A stretch of DNA of 5,311 bases from Lachnospiraceae bacterium (GTDB taxonomy: Bacteria; Bacillota; Clostridia; Lachnospirales; Lachnospiraceae): contig JAGDCQ010000269.1 in the NCBI GenBank assembly GCA_017958465.1, positions 1 to 5,311 of the forward strand, given 5' to 3'. The notes beneath the pieces were generated by a model. It made no database searches. It was not told the origin of the DNA and saw only the letters and a program-made list of their open reading frames with translations. The translations under genes and the position numbers were made by a program. This document shows, one piece after another, positions 1 through 5,311 of the stretch (position 1 is its first letter; every line of letters starts with the position of its first letter).

Positions 1-1248
1 AAGGTACCAGTCGATGCCCTCTTTATCAACACCCATCTCGTCCATCCTCTTGATGAGGACGTCCAGGTTTTCTTCCCTCTGGCTGCCGCCCATAAGCTCG
101 CCGGCCTGGGGAACAAGCAGGTCTACAGCCGCAACGGTGGAGTTGTCGGGGTTTACTTTCATGTAGTATGCCTTAATATCCTTAGGCCAGTCCGTAACAA
201 AAACAGGGCCCTTGAAGTATTCAACAATGTATTTCTCGTGCTCTTTTGCGATGTCCTCGCCGTAGTCCGGCTCAAACTCCCACTTAACATCGGCCTTTTT
301 CAGGATGTCGATAACGTCGTGGTGCGAGATCCTTGTGAACTTGGCGTTGATGATGCCGTTAAGCTTGTCTTTCAGGCCGTTTGAAACGAACTTGTCGCAG
401 AAATCTATCTCTTCCGGGCACCTGTCCATAACGTACTTCACAACAAACTTTAACATCTCTTCCTCGATGTCCATAAGGCCTTCAAGGTCGCAGAAAGCCA
501 TCTCGGGCTCGATCATCCAGAACTCGTTTGCGTGTGTCTGGGTGTTTGAATTCTCGGTCCTGAAGGTAGGGCCGAATGTGTAGATATCGCCGTAAGCCAT
601 GGCAAAGGTCTCGCCCTGGAGCTGTCCGGAACCGGTGATAAACGCCTGCTTTCCGAAAAGATCCTTGGAGAAGTCCACCTTCCCGTCCTCGGTGAGCGGC
701 AGATCATTCATATTGAGCGTTGTGATCTTGAACATCTGGTCCGAGCCTTCGCAGTCCGCACCTGTGATCAGCGGGGTGTGAACGTAAACGTAACCCCTGT
801 CCTGGAAGTAGGTGTGGATGGCCATAGCTGCTACAGAGCGCACTCTGAACACTGCGGAAAACAGGTTCGTCCTGGGGCGCAGGTGCGCAACGGTGCGCAG
901 ATACTCTCTGGTATGGCGTTTGGGCTGGATCGGGTAGTTTTCGGGGCAATCGCCAAGAAGCGTCACCCTTGAAGCCTTTAATTCAAAAGCCTGCTTGTTC
1001 TGAGGCGTGAGCACAAGAGTACCCACAACTTCAACACTGGCTCCCACTCTTATCTTGGAGATGTCATCAAAATTACTAAGTTCCTTCTCGTAAACAACCT
1101 GAAGGTTTTCAAAAAAAGACCCGTCGTTCACGTTAAGGAATCCAAACTGTGCCTGTGCGCGGTTCGTACGTACCCAAGCGCAGATGGTCACTTCTTTGGA
1201 AGCATGTTCGGATGTGTTTCTGAACAGCTCTCTGATTTTAGTTCTCAT
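1..1248 (-). CDS. asnS: Asparaginyl-tRNA synthetase, C-terminus cut by window edge
   Basis: This class IIb aminoacyl-tRNA synthetase charges tRNA-Asn with asparagine in the cytoplasm, using ATP. The frame is open without a break for 416 codons and runs off the left edge. E. coli AsnRS has 466 residues, so roughly 50 are missing, including motif 3 (the GLGFER region). Residues about 16-100 form the N-terminal OB-fold that binds the anticodon (VTICAWVRTNR). Residues 122-138 (HLRPRTN, then FRVRS) and P159 (HTPLI) belong to the motif 1 region. Residues 204-213 (TGSGQLQGET) match the AsnRS SGQL-GE signature. Motif 2 spans about 224-248 (FGPTFRTEN, then EFWMIEPE), with R230 and E232 as the ATP-contacting pair. 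GGSQRE (387-392) is the late AsnRS signature. ATG at 1248 was preferred over the adjacent in-frame ATG at 1251 because it lies 6 rather than 3 bases from GGAGG. Two motif positions differ from the usual form: EGSDQMF replaces EGAGEMF, and TQTHANEF replaces the usual (S/T)xRHxAEF. The gene appears to have its own promoter. Confidence 0.96.
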   Translation of the reverse strand, partial: MRTKIRELFRNTSEHASKEVTICAWVRTNRAQAQFGFLNVNDGSFFENLQVVYEKELSNFDDISKIRVGASVEVVGTLVLTPQNKQAFELKASRVTLLGDCPENYPIQPKRHTREYLRTVAHLRPRTNLFSAVFRVRSVAAMAIHTYFQDRGYVYVHTPLITGADCEGSDQMFKITTLNMNDLPLTEDGKVDFSKDLFGKQAFITGSGQLQGETFAMAYGDIYTFGPTFRTENSNTQTHANEFWMIEPEMAFCDLEGLMDIEEEMLKFVVKYVMDRCPEEIDFCDKFVSNGLKDKLNGIINAKFTRISHHDVIDILKKADVKWEFEPDYGEDIAKEHEKYIVEYFKGPVFVTDWPKDIKAYYMKVNPDNSTVAAVDLLVPQAGELMGGSQREENLDVLIKRMDEMGVDKEGIDWYL

Positions 1249-1253
1249 CATAT

Positions 1254-1259
1254 TCCTCC
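1254..1259 (-). promoter_or_regulatory. Ribosome binding site of asnS
   Basis: The minus strand reads GGAGGA just upstream of two tandem ATG codons (1251 and 1248). The core GGAGG is 3 bases from the first ATG and 6 bases from the second. The spacing favours the second, giving a protein that starts MRTKIREL. This is a textbook Firmicute Shine-Dalgarno sequence. Confidence 0.85.
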
Positions 1260-1280
1260 GTTTTTTATTACATAAAAACT

Positions 1281-1308
1281 ATAATAGCAACTTTTGTCGG
1301 AAAATCAA
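1281..1308 (-). promoter_or_regulatory. Probable sigma-A promoter of asnS
   Basis: On the minus strand TTGATT (1308-1303) is followed after 16 bases by TATTAT (1286-1281). These are close to the TTGACA and TATAAT consensus boxes. The flanking sequence is AT-rich, unlike the coding regions on either side. Transcription would begin near 1275, leaving a leader of only about 25 bases before the start codon. That is too short for a T-box riboswitch, which controls asnS in some Firmicutes. The site lies between the hairpin that follows the kinase gene and the asnS ribosome binding site, so asnS is probably transcribed on its own. The call rests on sequence match and position only. Confidence 0.6.
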
Positions 1309-1321
1309 AGGTTTTTTTCAC

Positions 1322-1349
1322 AAAACCCGCGTTTTTTTAAGCGCGGGTT
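1322..1349 (-). terminator. Probable intrinsic terminator after the histidine kinase gene
   Basis: A perfect 8-bp inverted repeat, AACCCGCG (1349-1342) with CGCGGGTT (1331-1324) on the minus strand, encloses a 10-base A-rich loop. It begins 16 bases beyond the kinase stop codon. The stem is GC-rich and stands out in an AT-rich spacer. On the minus strand the stem runs into TTTT (1325-1322) and then G, so the U tract is short and termination may be incomplete. On the plus strand no T tract follows, so it probably works for leftward transcription only. Confidence 0.65.
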
Positions 1350-1365
1350 CATTTCAGGCAGTTTT

Positions 1366-3294
1366 TCAGCCCTTCACCTTTACTTTTCCCTTCGGAAGGT
1401 GGAGGAGCACCGTCCTTTTAAGCTCGTTGATATCCAGAGGCTTACTCAGGTAATCCGTAAAGCCGTACTGCAGATATTCTTCCTTTACGCCGTTTAAGGC
1501 GTTTGCAGTGATCATGAGCATGGGCGTGTCTTTGTTTTTGTTTTCCGCGTCCTTAAGCGACGCTTTCAGGGTCTCGACCCCGTTCATCCCGGGCATCATG
1601 TGGTCCATGAAGATCATGTCGTACTTCTTTTCCCGCATCTTCTGGAGCGCCTCGGGGCCGCTTGCAGCAGTCTCCGTAGTTCCGCCAAGCTCGTCCATGA
1701 ACCTCGTTGCAACGAACAGGTTCAGCCTGTTGTCGTCAACTACAAGATATACGCAGTCCGGAGTACTAAAAGACGTGATCCTGCCTGCGTTTTCCCGGCT
1801 TTCGCCGTTGCCTTCTTCCGTCTCCTTCCGGTCCATGGTCTGGGGGATCCGCACCGTGAAAACAGAGCCTTTCCCGTATTCGCTTTCGACGTCCACGCGG
1901 CCGTTCATCATCTCGGTCATACGCTTCACGATGGAAAGCCCGAGGCCCGTCCCTTCTATCCTGTGGTTGTGCTCCTCGTCAAGCCTCTTGAAATTGCCGA
2001 AAATATGAGGGATATCCTCGCTCCGTATCCCTATGCCGGTGTCCTTCACGCTTATGCAGAGCTCCACGGAATCTTCGGAAAGCTCACGGGATTCGATCTC
2101 CAGGCGCACCTCCCCTGAATCCGTGTATTTTACGGCATTGTTCAGGAGGTTGATCATTATCTGTCTGATCCTCAGCTCGTCGCCCACAAGGCGGTCCGGG
2201 ATGGAAGGATCGATGTTCTGGATGTAAGTAAGGTCCTTTTGCTCGGCTTTCAGGCGGATCAGTGTGTCAATGTCGCCGGTCAGTGTGCGGAGCGAATACT
2301 GCGCCGCTTTTATCTCCATCTTGCCGGACTCGATCTTTGTAAGGTCCAGGATATCGTTGATGACGGAAAGCAGTATCTGCCCCGCATCCTTGATGTTTAC
2401 CGCGTATTCCCGGATCTGGGCCGCCGTTTCAGGCGTGATCCCGGCTTCCGGCTGTATCTCCCCGAGTATGAGCTCGTCCATGCCAAGGACAGCGTTGAGC
2501 GGGGTCCTGATCTCGTGGGACATGCTTGCCAGGAAGTCGCTCTTTGCGCGGTTTGCCTTGATGGCGTCCTGCTCGGCTATGATCAGCTTTTCGTTGCTCG
2601 TTACAAGCTGGTGGTAGTCGGAGGTCTCAAGGGAAAAGTACAGCACAAAAATGCCCACTGCGCCAAACGGCAGGGAAAGCAGGAGTTTTCCGTCTGTCAG
2701 AGCCTGCACGATGGTTCCGAGAAGCGTTATTATGGAGGCCGCAGACAGCGCGACACGCTCTCTTGGGCCTAAAAGGTTCATTCGGATTATGAGCATCACG
2801 ATGCCGCTTGCAAGGTAGTAAACAGGCGGCATAAAGACTATCGGCACGAACAGGGCTCCGTGCATATACACGCCCTCAGGCGTATACCAGAGGATGAACT
2901 TAAGCGGCAGGTTAAGGAGCATAAGCCCTATATATACCGCAAAGATCACGTTTCCGACGGTCCCGATGACCTTCAGGCTTTTCCCGCTGTCTACCGACTC
3001 CAGCAGGTAGATGGCGAAAACTCTTGAGGCCATAACGCACATGATGGAGTCCATGGTCCTGAGGATTGTGCAGATGAATATGGGGGTGCCAAGCTCCGGA
3101 TAGGCAAAAACGTATGTGAGCACGCTTACAAGGAGGGCCAGGAGCATATTGATCTCGAGGGCCCTAAACAGCTTGTAGGACCTGAACCTTTTGCGGTTCG
3201 GGTCATTAAAAGAGATCAGATACAGAACAAGCAGGTATCCTAAAGAAGCTATCTCAAAATATGTTTTTGGCGGAATAGTGTAAACAGTCGGCAT
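1366..3294 (-). CDS. Membrane-bound hybrid sensor histidine kinase with REC domain
   Basis: This 642-residue protein should autophosphorylate on a histidine in response to an unknown signal and pass the phosphate to its own receiver domain. About seven hydrophobic segments fill residues 12-221 (near 12-29, 47-65, 71-99, 109-128, 146-170, 181-199 and 205-221), with no recognised sensor domain. A short linker, probably coiled coil, covers about 222-252. HisKA carries SHEIRTPLN with phospho-acceptor H260. HATPase_c has an N box (INLLNNAVKYT, 381-391), G1 DTGIGI (418-423), an F box (FGNF, 432-435) and G2 GTGLGL (448-453). After a charged linker, the REC domain (about 514-635) has D520-D521, acceptor D564 (MDHMMPGMNG), T596 and K618, so every catalytic residue is present. 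No Hpt or DNA-binding output domain is visible. The ATG at 3294 is the only reasonable start: an in-frame TAA lies eight codons upstream (3318-3316) with no other start between. The Shine-Dalgarno (GGAAG, 3 bases away) is weak. The ligand and target are unknown. The gene follows the GH2 gene by 67 bp. Confidence 0.93.
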   Translation of the reverse strand: MPTVYTIPPKTYFEIASLGYLLVLYLISFNDPNRKRFRSYKLFRALEINMLLALLVSVLTYVFAYPELGTPIFICTILRTMDSIMCVMASRVFAIYLLESVDSGKSLKVIGTVGNVIFAVYIGLMLLNLPLKFILWYTPEGVYMHGALFVPIVFMPPVYYLASGIVMLIIRMNLLGPRERVALSAASIITLLGTIVQALTDGKLLLSLPFGAVGIFVLYFSLETSDYHQLVTSNEKLIIAEQDAIKANRAKSDFLASMSHEIRTPLNAVLGMDELILGEIQPEAGITPETAAQIREYAVNIKDAGQILLSVINDILDLTKIESGKMEIKAAQYSLRTLTGDIDTLIRLKAEQKDLTYIQNIDPSIPDRLVGDELRIRQIMINLLNNAVKYTDSGEVRLEIESRELSEDSVELCISVKDTGIGIRSEDIPHIFGNFKRLDEEHNHRIEGTGLGLSIVKRMTEMMNGRVDVESEYGKGSVFTVRIPQTMDRKETEEGNGESRENAGRITSFSTPDCVYLVVDDNRLNLFVATRFMDELGGTTETAASGPEALQKMREKKYDMIFMDHMMPGMNGVETLKASLKDAENKNKDTPMLMITANALNGVKEEYLQYGFTDYLSKPLDINELKRTVLLHLPKGKVKVKG

Positions 3295-3361
3295 AGTCTT
3301 CCATCTTTCTCTGCCTTAAAAACAGCCTGATGTGCCATGTTTGTCTATCAGTGTCGCTCTA

Positions 3362-5311
3362 TCAAACCAGCCTTACAGGCACCAAAAGCCTGCCAAGAGG
3401 GCTGTCTATCGTAACTTTACAGTCGCCGGACTCCTCCCCGGATCTTACATAGATCATGAGCCTGCCGCCGTGTGTGGTGCGGCTGTTTGATGTATAGTCC
3501 GTAGTATCTGCAAGGTTCCCGTTATCCATATGGGCGATCACAAGCCCGCCCTCAGCCTCTGCTGACACGGGGACAGCAGCATCCGCTGCGATCTTTCCCT
3601 CTGCGTCAAGCACAGAGACCTCTATCTGGCCGTAGGAAACGCCGTCCGCAGGAAGGCTGTCCTCCAAAAGCCTTGCAGTGATCTTTGTGCCTTCGCTCGC
3701 GGTGAGGAGCGCGTCTTCAAAGACACTGCCCTCTCCCTTTGCAACAGCCTTAAGCTCCCCGGCTTCGAAAGGCACTACGAGTGAAAACTTGCCCATCTCG
3801 TCTCTCTTTGGCTTTCCAAGGGACTTTCCGTTAAGGAAGATTTCTACGTCCTCAAGGTTAGAGTAGGCTTCAACCTTCACTTCCTCGCCCTGCCCGTACT
3901 TCCAGGAGAATTTGCGCAGCTCCATCCAGCCCGGAGTGTCCTTCTTGCAGGTAGCAAGCTTCACAAAAGGCTCCTTTGCGTCCCAGAAGCTCTTTCTAAG
4001 GTAATAGTCAGGTTTTTCAAAGCCCGCCGTGGTAAGGTGCCCGGCCCTTGAGCCGTGCTCCGGCCAGCCCGAGGTTTCCCCAAGGTAATCGATGCCTGTC
4101 CACAGGCACTGCCCGGAAATATAGTCGTTATCGGTAACTGCGCGCCACTGCCTGTAGTCATGCCCGTTTTCGCTGCCAAAGATAGGCTGGTCCGGGAACC
4201 TCTTGTGGTCCGCAGCGTAAAACTGCTCTTTATAGTTGTAGCCGATCACATCAAGACAGTCGAAAAGGCCTGTGTTGGAGGAAAGCTCGGGGAAAGCCGA
4301 CGCAAGGGAAACAGGCCTTGTCGTGTCGTACTTTTTCACAAGCGCCGTAAGCTCCTTTGCCAGGGCCACAAGCCTCTTGGCGTCAGGTTTCTCCGGATCG
4401 TACTGCTTCTCCCTCGAGGGCTTGCCTGCGTCGTTGTTACCCGTCATCTCAAGGAAGCTCTTGTGGCAGTAAGGGTCGTTCGGATAGTCGATCTCGTTGC
4501 CTATGCTCCACATGATAACGGAAGGGTGGTTGCGCCTTGCCTTTACAAAGGCCTCCACATCCTTCTCATGCCATGCGGGGTAGTCGAGATAATACCCCTG
4601 GTGCTTGGGCGGATAAACGTTATGCCCCTGCCACCACTTGTTCTTTGGTCCTTCCCACTCGTCAAAGATCTCGTCGATAACGAAAAATCCGAGCTCGTCG
4701 CAAAGCTCATAAAACTGCTCCGAGTGCGGGTTGTGGCTCATCCTGACTGCGTTTGCGCCCATCTTTTTAAGCTTTTCAAGGCGCCTCTTCAAGACGTTTT
4801 TCGGAACTGCGTTTCCAAAGCTGCCCGCATCCTCATGGAGGCAAACGCCCTTGATCTTCATGGACTCCCCGTTGCAGAAGAACCCTTTGTCCGGGTCAAA
4901 GCATGTAGCAACAAAGCCGATATCACAGCTGTTTTCGTCCTTTTTCCCTTCGCTCTCCACAGTGGTGGTCCACTTTGAAAGGCAGGGCAAATCCGGCGAC
5001 CAGAGGTCAAAGCCCTCAGCAGTGAAGGTAAGTGTCTTTACCGCGCTTTCGCAGGCTTTGAGCCGCCCTTCCGCAGTTGCAAGCGTTTGCCCGCCAACAG
5101 ACTCAGTAAGCCTGTAAGCCACTTCCCTGTCCTCGCCGTTTACAAGAAGGTGTTCGGTCTCGATAATGGCTTTGCCGCCCTCGATACTCTTTACCCTGAA
5201 CACCCTTTCCTTCACACATTCCCGCACTTTAGGCTGGATAAGGAGTTTTACCTCCCTTTCGATGCCGGAGCCCGTGTACCACCTGGAGTCCGCGATATCC
5301 TCGTGGCTCAC
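3362..5311 (-). CDS. Glycoside hydrolase family 2 (beta-galactosidase-like), N-terminus cut by window edge
   Basis: This GH2 enzyme should remove terminal beta-linked sugars from oligosaccharides by the retaining mechanism. Galactose is the most likely substrate, but this cannot be settled from sequence. The frame is open to the right edge. A GTG at 5311 is not the real start, because residues 10-24 (RWYTGSGIEREV) match the end of the GH2 sugar-binding domain, so roughly 100-150 residues are missing. Domains seen, numbered from the window edge: end of the N-terminal jelly roll (1-27); immunoglobulin-like GH2 domain (about 28-135); TIM barrel (about 140-450); a domain resembling DUF4982 (about 465-535, with VEIFLNGKSLG); and a C-terminal Ig-like domain resembling Glyco_hydro2_C5 (about 543-649). 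The acid/base is E273 in WSIGNEIDYPN. The nucleophile is E381 in FGSENGHDYRQW, followed by SGQCLWTGIDYLGE. The NxK motif of beta-glucuronidases is not seen. No signal peptide can be judged. The kinase gene begins 67 bp downstream, so co-transcription is possible. Confidence 0.93.
   Translation of the reverse strand: MSHEDIADSRWYTGSGIEREVKLLIQPKVRECVKERVFRVKSIEGGKAIIETEHLLVNGEDREVAYRLTESVGGQTLATAEGRLKACESAVKTLTFTAEGFDLWSPDLPCLSKWTTTVESEGKKDENSCDIGFVATCFDPDKGFFCNGESMKIKGVCLHEDAGSFGNAVPKNVLKRRLEKLKKMGANAVRMSHNPHSEQFYELCDELGFFVIDEIFDEWEGPKNKWWQGHNVYPPKHQGYYLDYPAWHEKDVEAFVKARRNHPSVIMWSIGNEIDYPNDPYCHKSFLEMTGNNDAGKPSREKQYDPEKPDAKRLVALAKELTALVKKYDTTRPVSLASAFPELSSNTGLFDCLDVIGYNYKEQFYAADHKRFPDQPIFGSENGHDYRQWRAVTDNDYISGQCLWTGIDYLGETSGWPEHGSRAGHLTTAGFEKPDYYLRKSFWDAKEPFVKLATCKKDTPGWMELRKFSWKYGQGEEVKVEAYSNLEDVEIFLNGKSLGKPKRDEMGKFSLVVPFEAGELKAVAKGEGSVFEDALLTASEGTKITARLLEDSLPADGVSYGQIEVSVLDAEGKIAADAAVPVSAEAEGGLVIAHMDNGNLADTTDYTSNSRTTHGGRLMIYVRSGEESGDCKVTIDSPLGRLLVPVRLV

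Noticed and set aside
513..949. Short minus-strand frames inside asnS, which might suggest a broken gene
   Set aside because: Codon-by-codon reading of the asnS frame from 1248 to 1 shows no stop and no frameshift. The short frames are out-of-frame shadows of an intact gene.
1249..1365. T-box riboswitch upstream of asnS
   Set aside because: The spacer is only 117 bp, the predicted leader is about 25 bases, and no T-box sequence or specifier stem is present.
1508..2772. Several plus-strand open frames of 117-177 codons opposite the kinase gene
   Set aside because: They overlap each other and the HisKA, HATPase_c and REC coding region, and no coherent protein family appears in them. They are antisense shadows.
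3323..3346. Possible promoter for the kinase gene (TAGACA, 17 bases, TGTTTT on the minus strand)
   Set aside because: The -10 box matches the consensus poorly (about 3 of 6), and the site overlaps the weak hairpin. It is not distinguishable from chance.
3318..3354. Possible terminator between the GH2 and kinase genes (minus strand ACA/CTGAT with ATCAG/TGT, then TTTTT)
   Set aside because: The stem is only 5 bp plus 3 bp across a two-base bulge, with a 15-base loop and little GC. It is too weak to call, though it could cause partial termination.
4055..4978. Plus-strand open frame of 307 codons opposite the GH2 gene
   Set aside because: It lies wholly antisense to a well-supported GH2 reading frame with conserved catalytic motifs. 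Its translation is rich in V, L, R and P with no recognisable domain, as expected for a shadow of a codon-biased gene.
5309..5311. GTG at the right edge as the start codon of the GH2 gene
   Set aside because: It sits at the exact window boundary. The following residues match the middle of the GH2 N-terminal domain, so the gene continues beyond the window.

Overview
The window carries three protein-coding genes, all on the minus strand, and fits a chromosomal segment of an anaerobic Firmicute. Lachnospiraceae or a nearby clostridial family is most likely. I base this on the style of the hybrid kinase (multi-pass membrane input, HisKA, HATPase_c, one REC domain, no Hpt), the AsnRS with its MRTKIRELFRN-type N-terminus, the cytosolic-type GH2 enzyme and a canonical GGAGG ribosome binding site. 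The taxonomic call is inference from protein resemblance. No 16S rRNA or other strong marker is present.

Read in the direction of transcription (right to left), the layout is as follows. (1) 5311-3362 is a glycoside hydrolase family 2 enzyme of the beta-galactosidase-like type, cut off at its N-terminus by the window edge. (2) A 67-bp gap follows, with no convincing promoter or strong terminator. (3) 3294-1366 is a complete membrane-bound hybrid histidine kinase of 642 residues with about seven predicted membrane helices. (4) A 117-bp intergenic stretch holds a GC-rich hairpin that probably terminates the kinase transcript, then a sigma-A-like promoter and a strong ribosome binding site. (5) 1248-1 is asparaginyl-tRNA synthetase (asnS), intact to the window edge but missing its last few dozen residues, including motif 3.

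The GH2 gene and the kinase gene may be co-transcribed, which would suggest a link between glycan use and signalling, but nothing in the sequence proves it. asnS looks like an independent housekeeping unit with its own promoter. I found no RNA genes, mobile elements, CRISPR arrays or large repeats, and no clear undescribed system. The points most worth checking are departures from familiar motifs in the AsnRS active site, the unidentified membrane sensor of the kinase with no visible phosphorelay partner, and substitutions at normally conserved positions in the GH2 enzyme. Plus-strand open frames, including one of about 300 codons inside the GH2 gene, are antisense shadows.
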